NCBI GenBank assembly: GCA_902609855.1
Contig: CACLTL010000001.1
Span: 408,257-472,256 of the forward strand
Direction of reading: 5' to 3'
DNA from: an uncultured Pelagibacteraceae bacterium
GTDB lineage: Bacteria > Pseudomonadota > Alphaproteobacteria > Pelagibacterales > Pelagibacteraceae
DNA: 64,000 bases
Part shown: positions 8,405 to 16,681 of the stretch, piece by piece
How positions within the stretch are numbered: the first letter of the stretch is position 1
Layout of the letters: each line of letters begins with the position of its first letter
Made by a program: the position numbers and the translations under genes
The notes under the pieces: generated by a model
Databases searched by the model: none
The model's input: the letters and a program-made list of their open reading frames with translations, nothing else
What the model was told of the DNA's origin: nothing

Positions 8405-9274
8405 ATGAGTTGTAAAGTTTCTTTCATAGGTCTTGGTGTTATGGGTTATCCCATGGCTGGTTATATATCAAAAGCTGGTCACAATGTAACCGTATATAAT
8501 CGTACGAAAGCCAAAGCTGAGAAGTGGGCAAAAGAATATAAAGGTATTGTTGCTGATACTCCTATGGATGCAGCTAAAGATAGTGATTTTATTTTTACAT
8601 GTGTTGGAAACGATAATGATTTAAGAGAAGTTACTTTAGGTGACAAAGGATTATTTAAGACTGCAAAAAAAAGCTCAATATATATTGATAATACGACTGC
8701 ATCAGCAAATATTGCTAGAGAATTATATAAAGAAGCAAAAGCTAAAGGTTTTGATTTTTTAGATGCTCCTATTTCAGGTGGCCAAGCTGGAGCTGAAGGT
8801 GGAACTTTAACTGTAATGGTTGGAGGAGATGAGGTTCCTTTTAAAAAAGCAGAGCCAGTTATTAATTGTTATAGTAAAAAAATAAAATTACTCGGACCAT
8901 CTGGAAGCGGTCAGTTGACTAAGATGGTCAATCAGATTTGTATCGCGGGACTTGTTCAAGGTTTGTCAGAGGCAATTAACTTTGGAATAAATGCAGGATT
9001 AAATATGCATGATGTTATTGAAGTTATTTCAAAAGGTGCTGCTCAGTCTTGGCAGATGGAAAATAGACACAAAACAATGATTGAAGACAAATTTGATTAT
9101 GGATTTGCTGTTGATTGGATGAGAAAAGATTTAAAAATAGCAATGGATGAGGCTAAGAAAAATAATTCGCCCTTACCTATTACTAAAATAATTGATGAAT
9201 ATTATGCTGAAGTACAAAAAATGGGTGGTCAAAGATGGGATACTTCAAGCTTAATCAAAAGATTTAGAAAATAA
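8405..9274 (+). CDS. NAD(P)-dependent beta-hydroxyacid dehydrogenase (3-hydroxyisobutyrate dehydrogenase family)
   Basis: This is a 289-residue member of the beta-hydroxyacid dehydrogenase family, which oxidises 3-hydroxy acids or reduces tartronate semialdehyde. The N-terminal Rossmann motif GLGVMGYPMAGYISKAGH is followed by an NRT segment that often goes with NADP preference. DAPISGGQAGAEGGTLTVMV is the substrate-binding signature, and GSGQLTKMVNQ holds the catalytic Lys. Possible identities are mmsB, garR/glxR or a succinic-semialdehyde reductase; the sequence alone does not decide. The next gene starts immediately after its stop. Confidence 0.88.
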   Translation: MSCKVSFIGLGVMGYPMAGYISKAGHNVTVYNRTKAKAEKWAKEYKGIVADTPMDAAKDSDFIFTCVGNDNDLREVTLGDKGLFKTAKKSSIYIDNTTASANIARELYKEAKAKGFDFLDAPISGGQAGAEGGTLTVMVGGDEVPFKKAEPVINCYSKKIKLLGPSGSGQLTKMVNQICIAGLVQGLSEAINFGINAGLNMHDVIEVISKGAAQSWQMENRHKTMIEDKFDYGFAVDWMRKDLKIAMDEAKKNNSPLPITKIIDEYYAEVQKMGGQRWDTSSLIKRFRK

Positions 9275-9883
9275 GTGTCACAAGAAGTTGTAAGTTACTA
9301 CGAAGATTTCAAAGAGATTGAAAAAAAGATTTGGGATCTTTTAACTAACGCAGTAACTGATCGCTCTTCTGAATTTAGAACACCTGTATTTATTTGTGGT
9401 AATGATAAAGATTTAGATGGAAGAGTTGTTGTATTAAGAAAAGCTGATCAAAAAAATAGCTTTGTTCAGTATCATAGTGACATCAGATCATCAAAAATTG
9501 AAAAGGTAAAAAAAAATCCAAACTGTTCAATCTTGTTTTACGGCAAACAAGAAAAAATACAGCTAAGATTAAAAACAGAGTGTAAAGTTCACTTTAACGA
9601 TAATGTCACAAAAGAGTCTTGGGAAAAAACAGGTCATATAAGTAGAAAATGTTATCTCGTTACTAATGGACCAGGAACTAAGTCAGATAAACCAACATCA
9701 GGTCTAGACAATAAATTTGATAACTTTGACTTCACAAAAGAAGAAAGTGAAGCTGGTTATAAAAACTTTTGTGTTATTAGATGTAAAGTTAAAAGTATAG
9801 AATGGTTATACTTAGCTGCAAAAGGACACCGTAGAGCTTTTTTTGATTTAGAAAATAATAAAAAAAATTGGTTAATACCTTAA
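9275..9883 (+). CDS. Pyridoxamine 5'-phosphate oxidase-family flavoprotein
   Basis: This 202-residue protein has the split-barrel FMN-binding fold. GRVVVLRKADQKNSFVQYHS is the FMN-phosphate-binding strand-turn region near residues 50-70. SILFYGKQEKIQLRLKTEC gives the following barrel strands. The end contains LYLAAKGHRRAFFDL, where PdxH-like proteins have a conserved Arg/His pair. The fit to true PdxH is imperfect, and proteins of this type are often annotated as general stress FMN-binding or PPOX-class proteins. It starts with GTG directly after the preceding stop, so it is co-translated with the dehydrogenase. It converges with the secreted hydrolase gene, 1 bp between their stops. Confidence 0.75.
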   Translation: MSQEVVSYYEDFKEIEKKIWDLLTNAVTDRSSEFRTPVFICGNDKDLDGRVVVLRKADQKNSFVQYHSDIRSSKIEKVKKNPNCSILFYGKQEKIQLRLKTECKVHFNDNVTKESWEKTGHISRKCYLVTNGPGTKSDKPTSGLDNKFDNFDFTKEESEAGYKNFCVIRCKVKSIEWLYLAAKGHRRAFFDLENNKKNWLIP

Positions 9884-9884
9884 T

Positions 9885-11321
9885 TTATTCTGTATAACCT
9901 TTTAGGAATTTAGCATCTTTTTTATTTACAAGAACTGATTTTACATCATCCCAGAATTGATTGGCGCCATACTCTTCATAACCTTGCAGAGTTCCTTTAT
10001 CTATACAATTTTTACCAAACCATTTTTTCTGATCCTGTTTGTAACCTTGTTTCTCCCCATTCCATTCTTTAGTACCATCTCTTCTTTTAATAGTTTGATG
10101 AAGGTTAGATGTGTAATTTAATGAACATGTTGGAAGAGCATGCATACTTTCAACATCATATTTTGATGGTGGATACATTCTACTTTCAAAATGATGTCCT
10201 CCTGAATAATTTAAAAGATATAAATTTGGGTTTTTAGATGTATCTTTTAGATTCTTACATACCCATGGAGGAGTAGACTCATCTTGTTGACCGTTAATTG
10301 CATATATTTGAATCTTGTTACTATACTTAACTTCAGATACGTCAGGACAAGCAGCGTTAATCATAAATCCCTTAGTAATCAAATTCATTGAAGGATATTT
10401 ATCTCGCAAATCTTGCCACCCTGCTTTGAAGATAGCTAATGATCCTGTTGAAGAGCCAATTAAAATTACCTCTTTTGGTTTGCCAAATTGTTTAGATACT
10501 TCATCTATCGTTGCTAAAGCGTCATATAAAATCATTGAACTTGTATATGAGCCTGTAAATTTTTTTTGATACCTAGGTTCTGCGCCATAAACTATTGCGG
10601 TTGCATAACCATGTTTGCTTACTTGCTTTTCGTAATAAAGCTCGTCATCCATATTTGGAGTACTTGATGGAACTACAATTATTAATCCGTTAGAAATGGA
10701 CTCAAGGTTTCTTAGTTCCACTCTTACCTTTTGGTTCTTGCCATCATTGTTTAATAAAGTTATATCGTCATTAGTATTTTTTGAATTAATAGTTATTTCG
10801 GTTACTTTCCTATCGTCTTTTGAAACAACTTTTTTTGGCACATCTCCAATTCTTTTAAAATTAATAACACAAGGAACATAGTCGCTATCTCCTTTATATT
10901 TTCTTTTCATTTTTAAATTCCCGTATTGTTTGTCACCATAGTACTGTGATTTACCACCTACTTTTCTTTTAAATTGATAAACAGAATATTTTTTTTCATC
11001 ATTATTTAAGTTGCCTGTAATGATACTTTTATTACCTCGTCTTTCACCCTTAATATAAATTTTACCTTTTTCATCTACTTTTGATTTTTTTTCATCAATA
11101 TTCCATCTACCAGCTCCTCCTCTATCGTTTGTTACTATTCCGTCTCGAATAATAAATTGACTTCCATCATAGGCATTACTATTTTTTGATCCTCTGCAGT
11201 AATCAGAATATGTATAAGCACCATCGTATTTAGAAGAAGGTTTATCTACCGCTAATGCAGTGCTTGTAAATAAAATTAGAATTAAGAGACTATTTTTTAT
11301 ACTTTTTAAAATTTTTAACAT
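9885..11321 (-). CDS. Secreted protein with a C-terminal alpha/beta-hydrolase domain
   Basis: The 478-residue product has a signal peptide: the basic stretch KILKSIKNS, a hydrophobic core and an ALA cleavage site. Residues ~30-150 form a lysine- and glycine-rich region reminiscent of small extracellular domains, with Cys in SDYCRGS and VPCVINF that may pair. Residues ~200-400 resemble an alpha/beta hydrolase, with the nucleophile elbow GSSTGS and a late GGHHF that could supply the catalytic His. NGQQDESTPP sits where the acid usually lies. I infer an esterase or dienelactone-hydrolase-like enzyme in the periplasm. The ATG at 11333 is an alternative start. The gene overlaps the end of the upstream hexapeptide-repeat gene by about 30 bp. 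Confidence 0.7.
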   Translation of the reverse strand: MLKILKSIKNSLLILILFTSTALAVDKPSSKYDGAYTYSDYCRGSKNSNAYDGSQFIIRDGIVTNDRGGAGRWNIDEKKSKVDEKGKIYIKGERRGNKSIITGNLNNDEKKYSVYQFKRKVGGKSQYYGDKQYGNLKMKRKYKGDSDYVPCVINFKRIGDVPKKVVSKDDRKVTEITINSKNTNDDITLLNNDGKNQKVRVELRNLESISNGLIIVVPSSTPNMDDELYYEKQVSKHGYATAIVYGAEPRYQKKFTGSYTSSMILYDALATIDEVSKQFGKPKEVILIGSSTGSLAIFKAGWQDLRDKYPSMNLITKGFMINAACPDVSEVKYSNKIQIYAINGQQDESTPPWVCKNLKDTSKNPNLYLLNYSGGHHFESRMYPPSKYDVESMHALPTCSLNYTSNLHQTIKRRDGTKEWNGEKQGYKQDQKKWFGKNCIDKGTLQGYEEYGANQFWDDVKSVLVNKKDAKFLKGYTE

Positions 11322-11793
11322 AATCTCTAGCATTCTCTTTGATGTGTTCTATTTCTTCATCGGTTACTTGTCTTACAACTTTACCAGGACTACCAAGAAC
11401 TAATGATCTTTCAGGAATAATTTTATTTTCTGTAACCAAAGCGTTTGCACCAATGATGCAATTTTTTCCAATTTTAGTTTTATTTAATATTGTTGAACCG
11501 ATTCCAATCAAACAATCGTCAGCGATTTCACAGCCATGAAGCATAACCATGTGCCCGACTGTTACTCCATTTCCAACAATTGTTGGACAACCTGGATCAG
11601 TATGAATAACGCTTCCATCTTGAATGTTTGAATTTTCTCCAATGATGATCGGTTCAAGATCTCCTCTTAAAGTTGTATTGAACCAAATATTAGAATTCTT
11701 TTTAAGTTCTACTCGTCCAATAATAACAGCATTGGGTGCAACCCAACTGCCTGGATCTATTTTTGGAGTTTGCCCTTCAAAATCGTAAATCAT
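11290..11793 (-). CDS. Gamma-class carbonic anhydrase-like hexapeptide-repeat protein
   Basis: This 167-residue left-handed beta-helix protein belongs to the YrdA/CaiE/PaaY group. Repeating [LIV]-G-x4 hexads run from about residue 18 to 135. Three histidines sit where gamma-carbonic anhydrases bind metal: GSVIHTD and GHMVMLHGC. A short C-terminal helix includes VTDEEIEHIKENARDYV. Members bind Zn or other metals, and some hydrate CO2; activity is not certain for this subgroup. It begins a minus-strand pair with the secreted hydrolase and is divergent from the thioredoxin-fold gene across 41 bp. Confidence 0.85.
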   Translation of the reverse strand: MIYDFEGQTPKIDPGSWVAPNAVIIGRVELKKNSNIWFNTTLRGDLEPIIIGENSNIQDGSVIHTDPGCPTIVGNGVTVGHMVMLHGCEIADDCLIGIGSTILNKTKIGKNCIIGANALVTENKIIPERSLVLGSPGKVVRQVTDEEIEHIKENARDYVKNFKKYKK

Positions 11794-11834
11794 AATATTG
11801 CTGTAATGTATTTTTAAATAATTTATAATACATT

Positions 11835-12392
11835 ATGGCTCTAACTAAAACCCCGGTTTGTGATTTTGGAAGAAAAGCTGAGGATTTCAAATTGAAATCA
11901 ATTAATAATAAATTAATTACTTTAAACGATATTAAAGGCGAAAAAGCCACCCTTATAATGTTTATCTGTAATCATTGTCCCTACGTACAAGCAATTATAA
12001 AAGATTTGGCTAAAGATTGTAACGAACTAAGATACGATGGAATAAGTTCTGTAGCTATTATGTCTAATGATACAAAAAATTATCCAGATGACTCGTTTAA
12101 TAATATGATTAAATTTGCAGAGAAAAACAATTTTGGTGAGATAAACTATTTATTTGATGAGTCACAAGAAATTGCAAAAAAATATGGTGCGGTATGCACG
12201 CCTGACTTTTTTGGTTTCAATAAAGATTTGCTACTTCAATATAGAGGGAGATTTAGAGAGTTAAAAGATTTAAAACCAACTAATAATGATGAAAGTGACT
12301 TAAAAGTAGCAATGAAAATGATTGCACAAACTCAGAAAGGTCCTGATCAACAAATCCCCAGTATGGGCTGTAACATAAAATGGTTTAATTAA
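11835..12392 (+). CDS. Thioredoxin-fold (AhpC/TSA-like) redox protein
   Basis: This 185-residue protein has a redoxin domain. It opens with a peroxiredoxin-like segment and has FICNHCPYVQA, a CxxC active site placed at the first helix as in thioredoxin. CTPDFFGF contributes the cis-Pro region, and QIPSMGCNIKW ends the protein with a further Cys. This arrangement is typical of a widespread bacterial 'CNHCPYV' thioredoxin family of unknown partner. There is no signal peptide, so it is cytoplasmic. The stop overlaps the ATG of the glycosyltransferase by one base (TAATG). Confidence 0.82.
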   Translation: MALTKTPVCDFGRKAEDFKLKSINNKLITLNDIKGEKATLIMFICNHCPYVQAIIKDLAKDCNELRYDGISSVAIMSNDTKNYPDDSFNNMIKFAEKNNFGEINYLFDESQEIAKKYGAVCTPDFFGFNKDLLLQYRGRFRELKDLKPTNNDESDLKVAMKMIAQTQKGPDQQIPSMGCNIKWFN

Positions 12393-13477
12393 TGTTTTTA
12401 ATTTCAACACGAAATTTTCCTCCAGAGCTAGGTGGAATGCAAAACTTAATGGAAGGACTATCTAATGCATTACTAAATCATGGTCCTGTTAAAGTTTTTG
12501 CAGAATCTCATAATGAGTCAGAAAGCTATGATCAAACTTCAAATCTTAGTATAAAAAGAGTTTCTGGTTTAAAGATTTTTCGTAAATATAGAAAGGCAAA
12601 CCTTGTCAAAGAATTTCTTTTATTAAATGAAATTAGAGCATGTTTTTTTGATCATTGGAAAAGTATTGAGAATATAGAAAAAAATATTTTAGAGAAAACT
12701 AAATCTTTTTGTTTGATTCACTCAAAAGAAATTAATCACCCTGTGGGATCATCTCTTAACAAGAGAGTTTTAAATGCACTTGCAAAGGCAGATCATGTAA
12801 TTGCCAATTCAAAATTTACAAAAGAGTTTGCAATGAAGTTGGGTGTTAAAAATGTCACTGTAATCAATCCAGGTTGCAATTATCCCTTACCTATAAATGA
12901 AGAGGCAAAGAAATTTGCAAAAAAAATATATGGTAATGCCTTGCCAAAGTTAATTACTATTTCAAGATTAGATGCAAGAAAAAGTCATCAAAATATTTTA
13001 ATGACCGTAAAAAATCTTTTACCTAAATTTCCAAATTTAAAATATGTTTCAATTGGGGATGGTGATGAGAAAGGGAATCTTTTAAGGTTAAGAAAAGAAC
13101 TTGATTTGGAAAATAATGTTGAATTATTATTTAAATCAACAGAGCAAGAAAAAGTTGCTTTGTTAGAACAATCAAATGTATTTGTGATGCCTTCAGTTAT
13201 TTACAAAAAATCAGTGGAAGGATTTGGTATTGCTTATATTGAGGCTGCTTCATATGGAAAACCATCGATTGGTGGAATTTATGGTGGTGAGAGTGATGCT
13301 GTAAAAAGTGGACAAACTGGCTATCTTTGTAATGGAAATGATTTAAACGCAATTTATGAAACTTTATTAAAAACACTAGCTAATGATCACTATTTAGAAC
13401 TGGGAGCCAATGCTTTAGAATTTTCAAAAGATTTTAGTTGGGAAAAAATAGTTAAAAAATATATTAGTCTAATTTAG
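12392..13477 (+). CDS. Glycosyltransferase family 4
   Basis: This is a 361-residue retaining GT-B glycosyltransferase. The N-terminal PPELGGMQNLMEGLS is the acceptor-side glycine loop. ISRLDARKSHQNIL begins the C-terminal donor domain. EGFGIAYIEAASYGKP carries the E-x7-E motif that contacts the nucleotide-sugar donor in GT4 enzymes. It probably adds a hexose to lipopolysaccharide or another surface glycan. Neighbours are a GT9 enzyme and a DUF6165-like protein, both linked with lipopolysaccharide. It converges with the GT9 gene, overlapping it by 14 bp. Confidence 0.87.
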   Translation: MFLISTRNFPPELGGMQNLMEGLSNALLNHGPVKVFAESHNESESYDQTSNLSIKRVSGLKIFRKYRKANLVKEFLLLNEIRACFFDHWKSIENIEKNILEKTKSFCLIHSKEINHPVGSSLNKRVLNALAKADHVIANSKFTKEFAMKLGVKNVTVINPGCNYPLPINEEAKKFAKKIYGNALPKLITISRLDARKSHQNILMTVKNLLPKFPNLKYVSIGDGDEKGNLLRLRKELDLENNVELLFKSTEQEKVALLEQSNVFVMPSVIYKKSVEGFGIAYIEAASYGKPSIGGIYGGESDAVKSGQTGYLCNGNDLNAIYETLLKTLANDHYLELGANALEFSKDFSWEKIVKKYISLI

Positions 13478-14396
13478 CTTTTGCTTCATTAAGAACAGTA
13501 TTAACATCTAAATCGTTTAAGTTTTTCACTGAGATAGCTTTAAAATTAAAGTTTTCAATGCTCACTTTTTTTGCTGAAGTATGGCTACCAAATAAAACTA
13601 ATCCCTTTTTATCTAAATGAGATGCAATATGTGCAGGACCTGTATCATTAGCGATAATAAGTTTTGCGCTGTATATTAAAGATACTAAAGTTTTCAATGT
13701 TACATGTTCATTATTCTCTAAAACAACTTTAGCATTTAATTTATTGGCTTCTTCAATTTCATTTGGGCCTGGAGCAAGAAGCACTGAATATTTATTTTTA
13801 AATTCTTGTTTTAATTTTTGAATTAGTTCTTTGTAGTAAGGCCATTTTTTATTTTTTAGTTTTGGAGAACAAAAAGGAAATAAAAGGATATATTCCCTAT
13901 TAGTATATTTTTTAACTAAATCAGATGTGTTTTCAACTGCCCAGCTTAAATCAATATTTTTAGTAAATTCAGTCTCAACGCCACTTTTTTTTAGTTGTAT
14001 TTCTATTCTTTCTAAGACAGGATCTTTATCAAAATCACTTTTCCGCTGACCTGGTTCTAATGCTGTTTCAGTTGATGACCATTCAACATTTTTTATTATA
14101 AATCTTTTATAAAATTTTGTACGACTTGAATTCTGTAAATCAAAAACTTTACTAAAATCATACTTTGATAAAGTTTTTTTTAAATTATTTAAATAGAATA
14201 AATTCCATCTAGGTAATCTTTTGTCAATTAACACTCCATCTAAATAAGGACACTCGGACATAAAAATTGAATAAGGTTGAGTTGTAAGCAAAAAAACTTT
14301 CCTATTGGGGTAGAATTTTTTAATATCTTTTATTGCTCCATTAGCTTGAATTAAGTCCCCAAGCGAACCATGTTTAATTATTAATATATTTGACAT
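13464..14396 (-). CDS. Glycosyltransferase family 9 (heptosyltransferase-like)
   Basis: This 310-residue GT-B enzyme has the hallmarks of ADP-heptose:LPS heptosyltransferases. The N-terminus has IIKHGSLGDLIQANGAIKDI, the donor/acceptor Asp-containing loop. LLFPFCSPKLKNKKWPYYKE follows as the second-domain phosphate loop. IIANDTGPAHIASHLDKKGL is the signature that binds the nucleotide sugar. It likely acts at the inner membrane in lipopolysaccharide core assembly. It is divergent from the DUF6165-like gene, with 46 bp between start codons. Confidence 0.85.
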   Translation of the reverse strand: MSNILIIKHGSLGDLIQANGAIKDIKKFYPNRKVFLLTTQPYSIFMSECPYLDGVLIDKRLPRWNLFYLNNLKKTLSKYDFSKVFDLQNSSRTKFYKRFIIKNVEWSSTETALEPGQRKSDFDKDPVLERIEIQLKKSGVETEFTKNIDLSWAVENTSDLVKKYTNREYILLFPFCSPKLKNKKWPYYKELIQKLKQEFKNKYSVLLAPGPNEIEEANKLNAKVVLENNEHVTLKTLVSLIYSAKLIIANDTGPAHIASHLDKKGLVLFGSHTSAKKVSIENFNFKAISVKNLNDLDVNTVLNEAKAKLD

Positions 14397-14442
14397 TATT
14401 AATTCCGAGTATATTTAAAGAGTGATATAGTCAAATATTAAT

Positions 14443-14838
14443 ATGAGCAATAAAATAGACAAAATATTGGCAGAAATTTCAGCGGGTGAATTGTTTGATA
14501 AGATTTCAATTTTAGAAATCAAAAAAGCTAAAATATCTGATGAAGAAAAATTGATTGATATTAATAGAGAACTTTCATCTTTAAATGAAACAGTAAAAAA
14601 ATTTATTCCAGATCAAAGAATTATTTCAAAATATATAAATGATTTAAAGAATATAAATCTTAAACTATGGGATATTGAAGATGGAAAAAGAGCTGCAGAA
14701 AAAAATAAAATTTTTGATGAAAAATTTATAGAGCTTGCAAGAAATGTTTATAAATTTAATGACGAAAGAGCAAAGATTAAATTAGCAATCAATACTTCAC
14801 TTGGTTCTAACATCAAAGAAGTAAAATCATACGAATAA
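14443..14838 (+). CDS. Small conserved protein, DUF6165-like
   Basis: This is a 131-residue, mostly helical, charged protein with no signal peptide or membrane segment. The opening EISAGELFDKISILEIKKAK resembles the signature of a family (DUF6165) found near lipopolysaccharide and heptosyltransferase genes; I place it there from memory of that motif. WDIEDGKRAAEKNKIFDEKF is another conserved-looking stretch. Function is unknown. The context (GT9 divergent, GT4 nearby) suggests a role in surface glycan synthesis. It abuts the convergent amidase gene in a TAATTA shared-stop palindrome. Confidence 0.65.
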   Translation: MSNKIDKILAEISAGELFDKISILEIKKAKISDEEKLIDINRELSSLNETVKKFIPDQRIISKYINDLKNINLKLWDIEDGKRAAEKNKIFDEKFIELARNVYKFNDERAKIKLAINTSLGSNIKEVKSYE

Positions 14839-15636
14839 TTATTCAGATTTTAAGCTAGGGATTATAGATCTTAATTTTTTAGGAAGAGCAGGATCAATTG
14901 AAGCTGTTAGAACACCCTCTGACTTTTTAAGTTCTTTAAGTATTTTACCGTCTGGCGAGACTACCATTGAATGCCCAAAAGTTTTTCTACCGTTATAATG
15001 AGTGCCTCCTTGAGCTGGGGCAAAAACGTAACAGAAATTTTCTATTGCTCTTGCTTTTAATAAAGAATGCCAATGTCTTTTTCCAGTTGTCTCAGTAAAT
15101 GCTGAAGGAATAGAAATATAATCACATCCAACTTTTGATAGTTTTCTGAACATATTTGGAAATCTTAAATCGTAACAAATAGATAAACCAAGTTTTCCCC
15201 AAGGTAGATTAAAAGACTTTATCTTTTTTCCAGCGGCAAAAGTTTTTGACTCAAAGTACTTTTCTCTTTTACTAAGCACAACATCATACATGTGAATTTT
15301 ATCATAGTACGTTCTTATCTTTCCAGTTTTATCAACAAGCACTGATCTATTTACTAATCTATTTTTTGAAACTTTAATAATTAATGAGCCAATTAAAATC
15401 CATTTTTTATACTTTTTTGCTAATTTTTTTATGCCATTTAGATAAATATCATCTTTCATTGATTTACAAACTTTTAGTAACTTTTTTTTTTCTAGTGAAA
15501 ACAATGAAGATATCTCTGGTGTTAATATAAAATCAGACTTTTGTTTTACTGCTTTGGAAATAAGTTTTTCTGTTTTTTTTAAGTTATATAAAATATTATT
15601 ATTTGATCTTAATTGAATACAGGAAACTCGAAACAT
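14839..15636 (-). CDS. Carbon-nitrogen hydrolase (Nit family)
   Basis: This 265-residue nitrilase-superfamily amidase has the Glu-Lys-Cys triad visible: Glu in FILTPEISS, Lys in YDKIHMYDV and Cys in LSICYDLRFP. It is closest to the Nit1/Nit2 branch, which includes omega-amidase and deaminated-glutathione amidase. It is the last gene of the polyamine/MTA run, overlapping the SpeD-SpeE fusion gene by one base (TAATG). The position allows two guesses: an N-carbamoylputrescine or omega-amidase role in polyamine or methylthio metabolism, or metabolite repair. Neither is shown by sequence alone. Confidence 0.87.
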   Translation of the reverse strand: MFRVSCIQLRSNNNILYNLKKTEKLISKAVKQKSDFILTPEISSLFSLEKKKLLKVCKSMKDDIYLNGIKKLAKKYKKWILIGSLIIKVSKNRLVNRSVLVDKTGKIRTYYDKIHMYDVVLSKREKYFESKTFAAGKKIKSFNLPWGKLGLSICYDLRFPNMFRKLSKVGCDYISIPSAFTETTGKRHWHSLLKARAIENFCYVFAPAQGGTHYNGRKTFGHSMVVSPDGKILKELKKSEGVLTASIDPALPKKLRSIIPSLKSE

Positions 15637-16676
15637 TACTTCATTATAGATGAAGCAAAATTCCAGTTACAGTCAAAACTTGGGATGTAAGCACCTGATA
15701 ATGTCACATTTCCGAAGCTTTTTGATAAAACTTTGCACCAGTTGTCTACTTGTTTTGGTTTTTTATCATAGCTTCCAACTTGTGCTGTTATCACCCCACC
15801 TTTTTTAAGAATTCTTTGAAGGCCCTTCATATTTTTTCTGGCCAGATCTATACAATATTGATCATCATTTAAATCAACAAAAATTTTATCATATTTGGAG
15901 TCTTCAATTTCTTTTATGCTTTTAAAAGCATCTCCCCAGAAAGTTTTAATTTTGTTACTCTTTTTTACTTTAGAGCAAACCTTAGGCAAATGACGATAAC
16001 AAGCGTCTACTATTTCTGGATCGAGCTCAAACCAATCAATATAATTTGAATTGTTTTCTAAACAAGCACGCGCTACACCGCCGTCCCCTCCTCCAATAAT
16101 GGCTACATTATTATTTTTTTTACTTAAATCATAACTAGATTTAAAAAAATTTGAGCTATAAATTTTTTCATCTTTTTCTGCTACTTGAATTTCATGATCG
16201 ATGAATAAAGCATGACCAAACTCTTCGATATCCATAACTTCTACGAATTGACCAACTTTAGAAGTAAATTTTTCTAACACATCTTTAACTACATAAAACT
16301 TTTTCTGACCTGGCGTACTATAAATATCATCATACAGACCGATACTACTTCTATCAAAAGAATTGGTAACTACTCTTTTATGATCAATTTCATTTCTCAA
16401 TATTTTTAAAGCAACTTTTGGATTTACTTTACCGCAAGTAAAGAAATCAAAACTAATTACCCCTCTCTCTGGAAAAGTATGAAAACTAAAATGACTCTCC
16501 GATAGAAGCGCAACTAATGTAAAACCTTGAGGCTCAAATTTGTGGGAGGCTACATTTAATATTTCAACTTTTGCAGCTTTTGCTATTTTGTAAATAACTT
16601 TTTCGTAAAATTCAGGTGAATAGTCTTTTTTAACACCAAGAAAATCTATGGTAATGTGCTCACCAACTTTAATCAT
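15636..16676 (-). CDS. Fused S-adenosylmethionine decarboxylase-spermidine synthase
   Basis: One 346-residue polypeptide joins two normally separate enzymes. Residues 1-~120 are a SpeH-type AdoMet decarboxylase: SESHFSFHTFPERG puts the self-cleavage Ser (pyruvoyl source) at 61 and His at 66, and FFTCG gives Cys81. These match Ser63, His68 and Cys83 of the Thermotoga enzyme with the same spacing. Residues ~140-346 are a spermidine synthase: QFVEVMDIEEFGHALFID is the N-terminal strand domain, IIGGGDGGVAR binds decarboxylated AdoMet, and IFVDLNDD carries the two catalytic Asp (268, 271). The product would make decarboxylated AdoMet and hand it to putrescine, releasing MTA. Neighbouring mtn genes would recycle that MTA. 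Confidence 0.92.
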   Translation of the reverse strand: MIKVGEHITIDFLGVKKDYSPEFYEKVIYKIAKAAKVEILNVASHKFEPQGFTLVALLSESHFSFHTFPERGVISFDFFTCGKVNPKVALKILRNEIDHKRVVTNSFDRSSIGLYDDIYSTPGQKKFYVVKDVLEKFTSKVGQFVEVMDIEEFGHALFIDHEIQVAEKDEKIYSSNFFKSSYDLSKKNNNVAIIGGGDGGVARACLENNSNYIDWFELDPEIVDACYRHLPKVCSKVKKSNKIKTFWGDAFKSIKEIEDSKYDKIFVDLNDDQYCIDLARKNMKGLQRILKKGGVITAQVGSYDKKPKQVDNWCKVLSKSFGNVTLSGAYIPSFDCNWNFASSIMK

Positions 16677-16681
16677 AAAAA

